Source: Mesostigma viride (lineage: Eukaryota > Streptophyta > Mesostigmatophyceae > Mesostigmatales > Mesostigmataceae). Taken from it: DNA of 64,000 nt. Of this stretch, positions 22,508-34,324 are shown piece after piece (positions within the stretch are counted from its first letter, which is position 1; each line of letters starts with the position of its first letter). The translations under genes and the position numbers were made by a program. Location: positions 2,733,194-2,797,193 of the forward strand of contig RPFO01000050.1 of the NCBI GenBank assembly GCA_009746045.1. Direction: 5' to 3'. The notes beneath the pieces were generated by a model, which searched no databases, was not told where the DNA came from, and saw only the letters and a list, made by a program, of their open reading frames with translations.

Positions 22508-22860
22508 CAGCCACCTCGGCAGGATTATTAATTAATTAATTAATTAATTAATTAATTAATTAATTAATTAATTAATTAATTAATTAATTAAACTCGTGCT
22601 CCCGTTGGGGAGTCACGGAGCACCGAAGTGCTTCAGTTAATCCCTGTGTGTGCACAACAGGAGAAAGGGCAGAGACCCGGCCATTCTCCTTCATCATGCT
22701 GGCCAAAGGCATGCCACAGCTGCAATCGGACGTACACGCTAAACGGTCCGGCAAGATCTGCGGGTGCATTAAGACGGCCCATGGGAGCATGAGCCACGAG
22801 CCACGAGCCACGAGCCACGAGGTAGCCATGGCTGTCGGAGCTCATAACTTTCACGTTTGA
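22508..22860 (-). mobile_element. Reverse-strand copy of the stem-loop/(TTAA)n retroposon tail
   Basis: The minus strand reads ...cacagggattaactgaagcacttcggtgctccgtgactccccaacgggagcacgagtt, then (TTAA)n over 22508-22590. This is the 3' tail family of 20501-20688 and 52801-52980. A short cgagccacgag tandem sits at 22790-22820. Confidence 0.8.
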
Positions 22861-22953
22861 GCACCGAATTCAGCTGTGAATATCACAATCGCTTCGTCTT
22901 TCTTAGACGCACATGCTGATATAATTTTCCGAAGCTATAACGCACTATATACG

Positions 22954-24353
22954 ATGAGCAAACGCCTCTCGACGCAACGCAGCCTGGCGGCTGCGCTCAG
23001 CAATGAAAATACGCCTGCAGCCCCGGCTGCAGCTTCGCCAACCGGCCAGACAGAAGGCAGCGGCGCCACTAGCCAAGCCGTCTATAGTGGTCGCCCATCC
23101 CCCTGCTGAGCCCGCATCGCCAGCAGCGTCGCCCGAACCCAAGCGCAGTCGCCCTGACGGGCTGCTGGACGAGTACGACTTTGACGCCAGCCAGCCCGGC
23201 TTTTTTGACAAGCTCACACCCGATCGCATCCTGGGCTACGTGTTTTTCGGGACGCATGCCTCTCTTATAGAACTATGCAAGCAGCTTTCCCACCAAGGTC
23301 GCCTTGTCAATGCCTTCCTCCAGAGGCGCGATTTCGACAGGGCCGTCCTCAACGCCCGCCGCCCCCGTGGACCTTCAGCAATTCGCCCTCTTTTCCCTCC
23401 TTGGACGCTCCATCGAGGAGCTTTGGCCCCCAAAGCCCCTCACCACCACCTTAACCGAAGCCTCCATATCCGCTCACTCCTCAAGGAGGCCCTCGAGCAG
23501 CACGTGGCCCCCATCGCTGCAGATGTGGCGGCCATGGGCAGCACGTTGGCCCTGCCGAGCTCCCCCTCCTCTCCAACATTTCCACCGCCACCTCCACCCT
23601 CCTCGCCTCCTCCACCGCCGCCATCCCCTCCTCCGACTCCATCACCGCCCAGCTCCGCGACATCGACCAGCGCCTCAAGGATAATGCAATCGCTATCGAG
23701 GTCTTGCAGAACACACTGTGTTCTGCAAGACCCCCTGCGGCAGGCCTCACCGCCCAGGCAGTGAAGGACATTGCCGCCAAGCCAGCCTCGGCTGGCCTGG
23801 CCGGCGATGCTCCTCCCATCACGACCTGGGCAGCACACCACCTCCACCACCTCCGCCGTCGCAGCACAGCTCCAGCGGCAGACGCTTGACCTCCGCGAGG
23901 AGGCCGAGCTCGCCAAGCGCAGCCTTAACGTCATTGTCAAGAATCTCAAGATGGAGGAAGGTGAGAATTCCGAGAAGCTTGCGCGTGCTTTTGAGAGAGA
24001 AATCCTTGATCGCATGGGCCTTACTGGTGAGATCGAGCTGGCCGCCCACCGCCTTCCCCGCGCGCGGGGTAAGGCAGGGCCGCCCCCGCTCCTTCTCACC
24101 TTTAAGACCCCGGCGGACAAGATTTCTTTTCTCAGACGCCGCAAGCGGCGCGAGAAGACTCTCTTCACCCTTGATGACGACCTGACCCTGGCGCAGCAAC
24201 AACGGCGACGGGAGCTATGGCCGACCTATACCTCCAGCTCCGGCAGACCAAGGCGGGGCAACCGGTGTACTGGAAGGGGGCGGCCATCTACGTCGGCCAC
24301 AAGCCCTGGCAGGCGACCCCCGCGGCCCCAGCGACTCCAGGCGCCCCAGCTTA
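22954..24353 (+). pseudogene. LINE ORF1-like gene with several frame changes
   Basis: The start MSKRLSTQRSLAAALSNENT at 22954 is followed, in shifting frames, by PDGLLDEYDFDASQPGFFDK, a Pro-rich stretch (23580-23650), a coiled-coil/RRM-like part (LDLREEAELAKRSLNVIVKN, ENSEKLARAFEREILDRMGL, ELAAHRLPRARGKAGPPPLL) and the C-terminal domain KISFLRRRKRREKTLFTLDD. That order (disordered N-terminus, coil, RRM, C-terminal domain) is the architecture of LINE ORF1 proteins. The copy is interrupted, with a 16-bp perfect inverted repeat at 23698-23733 (ggtcttgcagaacaca/tgtgttctgcaagacc). Confidence 0.55.
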
Positions 24354-25165
24354 GGGGAATACAGCAGTAGTAGTGTAGAATAGATAGACCGTGGCCATGT
24401 ACATGTACGCCTCTCTGTGGCCCGGCACCCGTGCTCCTCACCTTTAAGTACATGACGGACAAGCTGGCGTTCCTTAAATGCCGCAAGAAGCTCTCGGAGA
24501 CTCGCTTCACGCTGGACGACGACTTGACCTTGGCCCAGCAACAGCGGCGACGCGAGCTATGGCCGACCTACCTTCAGCTCCGGCAGCGTGCAGGGGGGAA
24601 GCCGGTATACTGGAGGGGGGCGGTCATCCACGTTGACCACAAGCCCTGGCAGGCCCCTCCTGCCACTCCAGGCTAGGGAATATACCAGTAGTGTAGATTA
24701 GATAGGCTTAGCCTTGCAAGTGGCCCACGCGCATGTGCGCCCATAATGGCCCCCATGGATGATGCTTTCAGTATCTAGCCGCGCCCAGCCTACAATGGGA
24801 CCTCCCATGGATGATGCATTAAGAATTTAGCCATGCGATGCCTATGCAGGGAGTTACTCTCTGCTGAGATGCCATGTGTACACCAGCTATAGCCTAGCCA
24901 CATACCCTCCACCCCATATGTCATGCAGGCCTTCTAGGCCCTCTCCTCAAGCCCCCCCTGGGTGCCTGTGCTTGTTAAGGAGGCATGAACCATCATGGCG
25001 GTGCAGGTGCACCTTGTGCACCCAGAGCAGGTGACAGTTGTACATCCTCCACCTGCAGGTTGTAGCCCTGATTGTATTACAAACCCATAGATGCCCCTTT
25101 CTCAGGGCTATGTGTTACATATGCTCCCAACGGAGCTATGATTTTAATTAATTAATTAATGTACG
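24354..25165 (+). mobile_element. Second ORF1-end copy with 3' UTR and (TTAA)n
   Basis: Bases 24425-24676 encode VLLTFKYMTDKLAFLKCRKK and SETRFTLDDDLTLAQQQRRR, the same C-terminal domain as just upstream, giving two such ends in tandem. The following 24700-25140 has no gene, and a short TTAATTAA array lies at 25144-25160. A related noncoding block is repeated at 25170-25569 (blocks such as cagggagtcactccctgctg and ctcagggctatgtgctacatatactcccaacgg), ending in another TTAA array. Confidence 0.5.
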
Positions 25166-25569
25166 CCTCCTAGAGGCCCTATCCCAGCTAAGCCACACGC
25201 TTTATTTCATCATGTACATGTGTGCCTATGATGAGCCACACTCCAGACGATGCCTAGCCTTATTTAGTAATGTTGTGCCCATGCAGGGAGTCACTCCCTG
25301 CTGCATGAGAAGCCATGCCATAGCTCTTGTATAGCCATGATGATCTTCCCCCTCACAGGCATGCTCCCCCCTTACCCGGGCATATAGCGTGATAGACCAT
25401 GAGGGTGCGGGTGCCCTGGTGCACCTAGAGCAAGTGTTGTTTATACATTCCCACCCTTGCAGGAAGTAGCTTAGAATGTATTATAGGCTCATATGCCCCT
25501 TCTCAGGGCTATGTGCTACATATACTCCCAACGGAGTTATGTTCCTAATTAATTAATTAATTAATTAAT

Positions 25570-25735
25570 GGGAGCATGGCATAACAAGGAGCGTGGGCAA
25601 GTGATCTGACCATATAGCCAGGAGTCACGTAGCATGGCTGTACAAGGACTAACTAAGCTAAGGCTATATGGCTGGTTGTGTACCGTGCGTTAGCGGTGCA
25701 CGTGACTAGGTATGTTGGCACAGCTGTCACGTGCT
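25570..25735 (-). repeat. Inverted copy of the retroposon 3' UTR
   Basis: The reverse complement matches 20325-20475 and 27240-27390 (cctagtcacgtgcaccgc..., cacggtacacaaccagccat..., cccacgctccttgttat). It is therefore a reverse-oriented fragment of the same family. Confidence 0.75.
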
Positions 25736-26770
25736 GCTTTTGGAGTCGATGATGCGTTTCAGCCGTAACCGGTTATACTGGCGAGTGCGTTTCATAAAAA
25801 GGCGCATCGAATGCAAGTGGTCTGACCGAATTTGGGGCTCAGACGCAAAAGATCTGAACTCGATCCGCCGTCAGCCCGTACCGCCGTCACGGCCATTTTC
25901 GTTGCTCGGCAGGATGCAGGCGACCTCCCGCCCCTCTCCTATGCGGACCTGCATGCTGCGGACAGCGACCGCCTCCACCACCGACGCGATCACCGATCCG
26001 AAACCGTCCAGGAGCTTGAAGACCTTCGCCAGGCACATGCAGCAACAACGGGAGGCCACCGACCGCGCCCGCCGCGACTGCCGGGTGGTGCTGCGTCGTT
26101 TCCCCCAGAAGCCAGACCTGTGAGACGTCAACCACCCTTGCCGAATAAATCCTCAGTACCCTCGTGGGCCTGGTAGGTGACTGGGTAGAACTCACTACAA
26201 TACGGTTCGTAGGAGACGCGAAATGAGTGAGAATGTTACCCGAGCGGTAACGAGGATTCGCACCGTTGATTTTAACATATGTTTCTTTTTTTGCGCCATT
26301 TGGCGAGCATCGACTGGAGCCTGAACCTAGCGGGGGGAATCGTGCGGGGGAATCTTGCGGGGGAATCTTGCGGAGAAAAATTCCGAACGTGAATTTCGCG
26401 AAGTCCTACTACATTTTGCTTGGGTACACGGTACTGCAGTTTCGTCACTGAAAATTTTCTCTAGTTGCGTTGGTGTTTCGTACGTTCCGCTGAAATTTTC
26501 GTGTTCAGTGACCAGATCACAATTTGATCCGGGCGCAAAATGATTGGCTGTACGGTACGAACCAAAAACGAAATTTTAGTATCTAAGTTCCGCAGCGCTT
26601 GCTGAATTTGCCCCGGAAGCCCGGGGGCACTTTCCCCGCTGAAAAAGGTGTCCGCGGAAGCGTATTGTAGTGCTGCATGGGTGCCACCGCCTTCCCCACT
26701 CACGGGACAAGGAGGCTCCTCCACCAGTCCTGCTCACCTTCCCCTCCGGGCTGTTGTGAGGACAAGCAGC
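25736..26770. other. Unassigned DNA
   Basis: Two frames are open over 25731-26176 but show no domain and read through each other, so I do not call a gene. The part at 26320-26370 has a short ggggaatcgtgcggg tandem. Confidence 0.4.
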
Positions 26771-27630
26771 GGTTCCTTTCTCGTCGCAATTGATCATGCA
26801 GTGCTCCGTGACTCCCCAACGTCGGGAGCCGCGGTTAATTAATGCATACTCCGTGACTCCCCAACGGGAGCACGAGTATTATTAATTAATTTCTCGTCGC
26901 ATTGGAGAGGTTGCACGACCTCACCTGGACGCTGGACGACGGCCGGCCTGACCCCCGCTCAGCAGCAGCAGCAGCGACGTGACCTGTGGCCGGAATACGG
27001 CCGCCTCCGCCACAAGCAGGCCGGACCCCCAGAAGCCCAAGGTGTAGTACTGGAGAGTGGAGTGGCGGGGACCTGATGATCAACCATGCAAGATGTGGAC
27101 GCCCCCTGCGCCGGGCTACTATACTGAATAGCTAATAGCGCCCTAGCTAGCTTGTATCGATTGGTAGTCACTGCCGCCCGATGGCAGCCATGCTTAGAAT
27201 GTTTGCCTATATAGCTGTGCCACTATATGCTGGTGTACATATAGTGGTATACCTAGTCACGTGCACCGCTAACACACGGACCGTACACAACCAGCCATAG
27301 CTAGCCTTAGCTTAGTCCTTGTACAGCCATGCGGCTACGTCCTGGCTAATTGCTCAAATTACTTGCCCACGCTCCTTGTTATCATATGCTCACATGGGTC
27401 TTCATTGTGACCCACAGATCTTGCCGGATCGATCGTTTACCGAGTCCGATTGCAGCTGTGCGTGGCATGCCTTTGTGGCATGAAGGAGAAAGGGGGCCTG
27501 AGTCTGCCCTTAATTTCTTCCTGTTGTGCACACACAGGGATTAAAAGCACTCCCGTGCTCCGTGCCGGACTCCCCAACGGGAGTCCCCAACAGGAGCACG
27601 AGTTCAATTAATTAGTTAATTAATTAATGT
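26720..27630 (+). mobile_element. Third ORF1-end retroposon copy, interrupted by a nested tail
   Basis: The copy runs from ORF1-like sequence (26720-26788, and from 26890 LHDLTWTLDDG-like) through the 3' UTR (27170-27540) to the stem-loop and TTAATTAA at 27550-27630. At 26789-26889 it is split by an insertion made of two tail units of the same family, flanked by a 12-bp direct repeat tttctcgtcgca (26777-26788 and 26890-26901). Confidence 0.7.
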
Positions 27631-27719
27631 ACAACGTGCGCAAACTATAGCTAGCCAATTACATAGCTCATCACTTGCATGGATGATTTCTTGTTTGTAT
27701 GTAGGCAATTATCAGGAGT

Positions 27720-28090
27720 TCATCACATTTAATTGTGATAGGCAACTGCCATTCAGGCCACTTCAAGCTGCTCATGCAGCTACTGCAGTTGGCTTCCCGA
27801 CTGCGAGCACGACCGGTCGATCGGCATGCCGGGGACGTCAGTGGGGGCAACTCCACGAGCACCAATATCGCTGGTCACTGGAGCAGCCCCGCCCTGCCCC
27901 GGCTTGTCAAGCGCGGCCTGTTCAAGGTCGCGTCGATCATTCCGACGATCCTGATCGACCTACTACACGTTAATACGGCGCCAAGACGTGGGTCCGCTGA
28001 CGCAGGAGCTGGAGAAACGACTCGACGGCACCGTCACCAAGATGCTGCGTGCATGTGCACGTCACTTAATATTCCCTTTGGTTTGCACAC
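27720..28090 (+). pseudogene. LINE reverse-transcriptase C-terminal remnant
   Basis: Fragments in different frames read WSSPALPRLVKRGLFKV and LTQELEKRLDGTVTKMLRA, the region after the RT palm/thumb in LINE ORF2 proteins (elsewhere ...ETWVLTxELEKRLDGTxxxMLRA). An opposite-strand relative lies at 32659-32922. Both are decayed. Confidence 0.6.
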
Positions 28091-28107
28091 TAGTGCTCAC
28101 TGAAGAA

Positions 28108-28200
28108 GTTTATTACGCTGATTTACCACATGTTTCCCACATTCTTATTATAGGCGCCCGGCCAGGCGCCTCTAGCTGGGCCTAGCCGGGCACCTGGCCT
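28108..28200. repeat. Repeat with inverted partner at 31201-31290
   Basis: gctgatttaccacatgtttc... to ...ccgggcacctggcc is the diverged reverse complement of 31201-31290. Both contain a CCCGGC/GCCGGG palindromic core. They are two copies of one dispersed repeat bounding a repeat-rich block. Confidence 0.7.
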
Positions 28201-28289
28201 GCACGGATCAGGATGAGGTGACCAGGAGACTGTGTAGCGCAGGGTGAGGCATGAGTCCGATCGGCATGCATCTGGGCTGGCACTGTGAG

Positions 28290-28535
28290 CGAGTCATGAG
28301 GGACCGGCGCCCAAAGTTGGACATCTTCCAGCTGCGCAAGACACGGAATACGGAGAAGTACCCAGTACGTGGACTGACTAATGATGCAAGCAGGGGTCGA
28401 TCGTTTGATCCGCAGCGAGAAGCCATTCGGGAACACCGTGAGAGATGTGCTCTCAACAGCCTTTGTCGGAAAGCCGGCCCACGTGTGTTGACATTCGATC
28501 TCCACTTCAAGACAAAGTTGGACAAACATATATAC
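28290..28535 (+). pseudogene. Decayed copy of the ParA-like gene (middle exon)
   Basis: The reading RDRRPKLDIFQLRKTRNTEKYP parallels DGRPKLGIFKLRETRNKNMYP of the intact gene (exon 2, near 17145-17205). After a frame change, QAGVDRLIRSEKPFGNTVRD then VLSTAFVGKPAH parallels QQGSFDRKGKPFHVTLRS then VLEAAFKGKDTP, and FKTKLD parallels FSTKLD. At least two frameshifts break it. The ParA-like gene is thus a family here, with a dead second member inside the retroposon cluster. Confidence 0.75.
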
Positions 28536-28555
28536 TAGCAGCTATACGGAGGTCA

Positions 28556-28990
28556 TGGCGCCATCGGCTTCCCCGCTGGGACCACCCCACCCACTCCCTC
28601 CTGCTGCATGATGGACGGCACGAGCCGCGCGCCCCGTCCCCCCGGCGACTCGGCGCTTCAAGCTCCCGCCCGGGCTTGGCAGCCAGTGGCTCCCCTCCAC
28701 CCGGCCGACGACATCAACACCCGCATTGCCCAGGCCTGGGCGGCCCTCCGCCGCCTCGGCAGTTTCTGCAGACATGCTGCTACCTGAGTGAGCGACGCAA
28801 GCACATTCTGTTCAAGGCCCCGTTGTCGATCCTCAGCATGATTCCTCCTTTACGGCTGCGAGGCGTGGACCCTGGACCATGGGCGCTGAGCAAGCAGCTT
28901 GACGGCGCACAACAGCTATAGTCACTCGAGAATGCTCCGTCACATCCTCGGCATCCGCTACCAAGAGCGCCGCACCCGGCCGTGCCGGCC
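28556..28990 (+). pseudogene. LINE reverse-transcriptase thumb/C-terminal remnant
   Basis: In shifting frames it reads DINTRIAQAWAALRRLGSF, ILFKAPLSILSMI and LLYGCEAWTLDHG, then MLRHILGIRYQERR. The stretch ending in YGCEAWTL followed by MLRxILGI is characteristic of the RT C-terminus of LINEs. Stops and frameshifts show it is dead. Confidence 0.7.
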
Positions 28991-29214
28991 AAGCTCTACT
29001 CTGCGAGCTTGCTAGCTCTTGTCACTACCCAAATTGTTACCATCGGACCGTACCGGGCCCGTCCTCCTCGATCTTTACCGGCCATCTTGCATGCCCGCAC
29101 AGACCAGGTGAATACGTACCGATGTGTCGCCCTAGCGGGCGGGCTTAGGACTGGCCAACCAGGTAGACAGTACCTCCTCCCGGCTATGGCAGGGTCCCTT
29201 TGCCCCGTCGCAAC

Positions 29215-29430
29215 GGCCCACTGGCAAACTTGTGCGCGCCCCGCACCTACGCGGCGCGACCCGGACCTATGTGACATAATTGCTTTCGATCAATGACAAT
29301 GCAATGGGATGCAGGGCTTCTGGTATATCTGTACTCCGCGCGCGCATGATAGACAAGGAGAAATGGACTGCCATCTGCGATAAGCACCTTCCTGTTGTGG
29401 GGCGCATGCTCCTGTTTTCTCCCCATGTGG
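29215..29430. repeat. Dispersed repeat (family also at 30440-30620 and 53450-53650)
   Basis: This stretch, in reverse complement, matches 30440-30620 and 53450-53650. In all three copies one strand can be read as RARMIDKEKWAAICDKHLP or a close variant, so the family may derive from an ORF of a retroelement that I cannot name. Confidence 0.7.
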
Positions 29431-29789
29431 ATCGACCACTCCAAACCATTTTTTGTCAACACCGATCGGATGCCCACTATACTCTTTTGAAATTGGTGGC
29501 CAGGATCGTTAATTCATTAATGTGAATTAAGATACACGTGGGGGCCAGCCAGGATTGTTGAGGCGGGTGATGTCCCCAATTGCCAATTGGAGGTGAAGGA
29601 TGTCTTTCTGACTGATCGAAGGTATATTACGTCGAGCAAGATGGCAGCACGTTTCCTCGATCCTGTTGTATCTGTAAGTATCCTCCTCCCAACCTCCTTT
29701 GGGCGTCTCAATCCCTGGGCCATCCGCGGCTGTGGGGCTGAGCAAAACTAAGGATTAATCAAAATAATTAATTAATTTATACTACGTTC

Positions 29790-31090
29790 ACGACTGCATC
29801 ACGTGAGCATAAGTCCTCAGTGGGAGGGGAACATGGGATGGAATATGGATTATGCGAGCTATCTAGTTCCTAGTAGAACTATACAGGGTTGTGGGCACCA
29901 CGGCCCGATCGAATCGCTATGAATTCCATATACTGGGTCACACGCAGACTGCGGAGCCCCCGCAGACTTGGGGGTGGTCTCCTTCACCACTGCTAAGTTG
30001 CTATCGATCTATCCTTGCGAACCATCTGCCTCCATATTCGTACAGACAAACCAGGAGGCTGCCCGGGGGTACGTGAGCCTGTCGCGTCAGGGTAGCACAT
30101 ATGTCCATGCCTGAGCCTATCACGGAAAGTCTGCGGAGCGAAAGGATTAAGTAAGTAAGTAAGTACTTGTGTGTCATGCGCAAAGGCATGCCACGGAGTA
30201 CTATGCTATAATCTTGAGCATTAGAAAAATAATTACACAAAAGTTAAAACAAATATCGTCTGCATCATCACCCAACCGTTAAGCACGAGATGGGGATGTA
30301 GTAATCCTCATGATTCCGAGCTGTCCTCTACTGTAATGGCAGACGAGGCGGTAGTGTAGCGGCTATCCTCAGGACCAATAACCGGCCACCTGCGGACTTC
30401 TACCCTGGCTAGCAACGGGCCGCGGGGCCCGTGGGGAGAAAACAGGAGCATACCCCTCGGGAAGGTGCTTATCGCAGATGGCAGCCCATTTCTCCTTGTC
30501 AATCATGCGGGCGCGGAGTACGGATAGTCCCAGAAGCCCTGCATCTTCAAGCAGTTGTGTCACATAGGTCCGGGTCGCGCCGCGCCGGTGCCCGGCGCGC
30601 GCAAGTTTGCCAGTGGGTTGAGAAAGGATTAATGTATTAATTTATTAATTAATATACACGTGACTCCGGCGAGCGAAAGGATTAGTTCATGAATAGACAT
30701 GCACGTGACTGCGTCACGTGAGCGAAATTAGGATTAATTAATTAATTAATAGACACGTGACTGCGTGCATGGCACGTGAGCATGTAAGTCCTCAGTGGGA
30801 GCCGGAACATGGGATGGAATGGATGGTGCCGTGTAAGCTATCTAGGTCCTACTAGTTAAAGGGGTGTGGGCACCACGGCCCGAATCGCTATGAATGCCAT
30901 ACGCGGTCACACGCGGAGCCCCCACAGACTTGGGGGTGGTCTCCTTCATCACTACTTGCCATCTATCCTTGCGTACCATCTGCCTATAGCTCCAGATTAC
31001 AGACAAACCAGGAGCCCTGCCCGGGTGTGAGCCCGTCACGTCTAGTGTAGCACATGTCCATGCCGAGTCTATCACGAAAAGTCCACGGGT
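29790..31090. repeat. Pair of ~300-bp repeats bounded by CACGTG/TTAATTAA ends
   Basis: 29800-30100 and 30775-31075 share blocks such as agtcctcagtgggag, gtgggcaccacggcccg, gacttgggggtggtctccttca and accaggag/gcccggg. Palindromic CACGTGAC(T)GCGTCACGTG ends lie at 29790, 30655, 30700 and 30760. No coding potential. Confidence 0.65.
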
Positions 31091-31290
31091 GGCGGCCCTG
31101 GCGCGCGCGGCCTGCATCATTGGGGCACGCCAGGTGAGGACATATCGCCCAGGCTGGGCGGGCTTGGTGCCAGCTAGTCTATCTGTCATGTGTCTACCTG
31201 CTCTGTGCGGGCCAGGTGCCCGGCTAGGCCCAGGCGCCTGTACGTGCCTAATAATGTGGGAAACATAGGGCAAATCAGCGTACAAATCCT

Positions 31291-34200
31291 CATTCTATTC
31301 CCACTATTACCAATCCACCAACATTTGATTAAAACAATAAGTGGGCAATTACAGAACCCATGAGTGAGCCTGCCACGCTGTGCACACCCATTTCATGATT
31401 GATTGTAGTTCTCGTTACCCAACCCCCCTTTCCTGGTGCTTTATCACTACTAAAGCTCCGCCAACCACTTTCGCTCAGTGGCTCTCGAGGCTGCCCTGCC
31501 GCAACGGTCACGACCATTACAATCGCCGGCGGCTGTAGCGAGCCTCATCATGCACGATATCCCTTCGCAGGCCCCCCCACAGCCTTCCACCCTCGGCCAG
31601 TAAAAGAGGGTGTTGAATGTGCACGCAAATACATGCAATGAGAAGACGCCTCGTTTAACGATCACGGACCTCCCTCAAAGGCCAGTGTCGCCCTAACGTG
31701 ACGACAACTTGTAGGACGACACCCGATGCCACCATATCTCGATTACTGTCAACGTTGTCACCTGGGGGACGGTAACTTTCCATATTTCAGGTTTTAGTTG
31801 ATGAGCAGCTGGCTCTCATCACACACCCCAGCGGCCGATAAAGCGCAAGCGCAACTGGGCCGGCCAAAATATTTGGTCCTGCCCGGCCCAGGTCCGTCTG
31901 CCTGGCCCTCGGTCTGAATCGAAATATTGCATAATTCCGGAGTCCGTCCCTACCACATTTCCGAGACCTCACGCACCCATAAGAGCGGATGCTGGTAAAT
32001 ATTTTTCTACTTACGCGAGGGCCGACAGATTTGTCGTCCATCACAATGCATGCCCACTATAGAAGTAACCCGACCACCCTTCCTTCGGCAGTCAGCAGTC
32101 AGGAACTGCAACCCTGCTGCGACATTCCGCAGCAAAGCGGTAGGCACTGCAGCGTGGCACGGAAGACTTACTCATGGTTTCAGAATTCCGTACAGGTGCC
32201 ACGCGCAGGCAAACGCGAAGTATTTTATAGTCTCTCGTCGGCCAAGAACCCAGCTGCGGGGAGAAAACCGACGAGGGTAATGTTTAATTTCTTTTTCACA
32301 GTCACGTGACTGTTCATGCTATGTCAGTCACGCGCCATCTCTAATCGGCCACCGCCAGCCAAAAAGGCTGACGCGATTACCTAGGGCAGCAGTTCTTGTA
32401 ATCCGCCATACCCATGTACCCCATACATCCGATTACAAGAAAAAGAGACCTAGAACATCCTGCAAATGGCACTTTAGGGCGGCGTAGCCCGTGCTCGCCT
32501 CATGAGCCGTCAGCAACAGTAACTTAATTGCTACTTAACTTAACGAACTAGAAATGGCCATACAAAACTGGCCAACTAATTCTAACTCATGGAACCGGTC
32601 CAGCCCAAGGCCCACCGTCCCGTAGTACCACTCACATAGCGGCGTTCATTCTCATCTGTTATAAAGAAACTACGTTCAGAGAACACCGATTACTAATGTG
32701 CAAACCAAAAGGGATGTTAAGGGCCTTGCGCAGCATCTTGGTGACGTTGTCGTCGAGTCGTTGCTCCAGCTCCTGCGTCAGTGGACATCCAGGTCTCGGC
32801 GCCGTAGGTCGATCAGGATCGTCAGAATAACGACCTTGAAGCTCTAGGTCACGCTTGACGATCCGGGGTAGGGCGGGGTTGCTCCACCAGCGGTGGTGGT
32901 CATGAAGTTGCGCCCACGCCATGCCGATCCGTGTCGTCAGGTCGTCCTCGCAGTCGGGAAGCCAAGCAAAAGGATGTTCAATGGCGAAAATCCGTGCGGC
33001 TTGTGCACAGAGACAGAGCTCTTGAGTTCATACATGTATGCAGGCAGCATTCAAGAAGCTTAGCACGTACAGCTCGTCCACCATACGAGCACTTGGACCA
33101 GGGTTCGAACGGCATGACTTTCGTCTGTGCCCTAACATTGAATTAAATGAAATGAAATATTATAGCATGACTCCGCGCTGGCCGGGAGATAATGTAGCAC
33201 GTATTCCCTTGCTTGATGGATGGAGGTGGTCGAAGCCGCTCAAACCTAACTAAGCTAACTCTAAGCTATCTAGATAGAAAAAAAATATCCTAACTACACT
33301 AGTCAGCAAAGCGCCCCTTCCGTTTTGGGGGGGGAGCTTGCCCCAAGGGGCTGGCATATTAGGGCCTGGACAAACAGTGCCCTAACATGCAACAGTAATT
33401 GCCCAGCTGATTGTGGCCTTGCATGTCAGTGTACGTGCGTCTCAAGGCCGCTCCTCACCTTTATAGCATTCGATCGTTGTGCATGGGTGCCGCATGCATC
33501 TGTACCCCTCGTTTTGAATCCTCGGTTTGATATACACCTTCACCCCTTCATGGATCTGTATTAATTCCGTAATGAAGCTATTTTGTGCTCGGCGTTCAAC
33601 TAACACATGTGCATGAGCTTTGTAACATGTAACGCTAAGTGCTCAAGACAAGTTGTGCAATCTTATTTTTTTCTTTGATCCAACGTGCGCTCAATATCCC
33701 ATGCGGCAAATAATTTGCCAAGCGACCGGTCGTGCATGCATGCGTGATCGCACACGTGACTGTACATGTCAGGGCGCCCTTAATTGGGCCATATACTGGC
33801 CTATATGACAGCTGCAGGGGGTGGCGGGCGCCACAGCCCAAATCACGACAAATTCATAGCCGGGTTGATATTATGAAGATAATTTGGGCATGAAACTGCA
33901 GCAAGTGGCAAAATAGCTCATGCAGCCCTCGTTCCCCAAGAAAATAATGGGCCGTATCTTACGGTCACTAAGTACCTGCCCTTGTGGGCTGTACTGTGGC
34001 CTCAGCACCCCTACTGATTAAAATAATAGATGTCTTACTTTGAATAAAAAATTCGTCAGTATAATCGTCTCACTTCAGAACGTAATCATCGTGTGTCTCC
34101 CCAAAGGAGGCTAAACACGCATCAAAACCTGCATCAACCTCCAGGCCGGCCCACATCACCTTGGGGTAAAACTGTATAGACGCCTGGTCTGGTTAGGCAT

Positions 34201-34320
34201 TTAGCCAATCTAGCACCGGCGTTGATATGCCATGTGTCCAACGTTCCTTGTCTCAGATCCTATTGTCTCAGATACTATTAGTATTACTATCTTAGTCCAG
34301 TAGACCGTGGCTCGAAACAT
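31291..34320. other. Gene-poor interval
   Basis: Apart from the LINE RT remnant on the minus strand at 32659-32922 (LTQELEQRLDDNVTKMLRKA), I see only short unsupported frames over 3 kb. No tRNA, rRNA or splice-consistent gene is visible. Confidence 0.5.
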
Positions 34321-34324
34321 GGTA

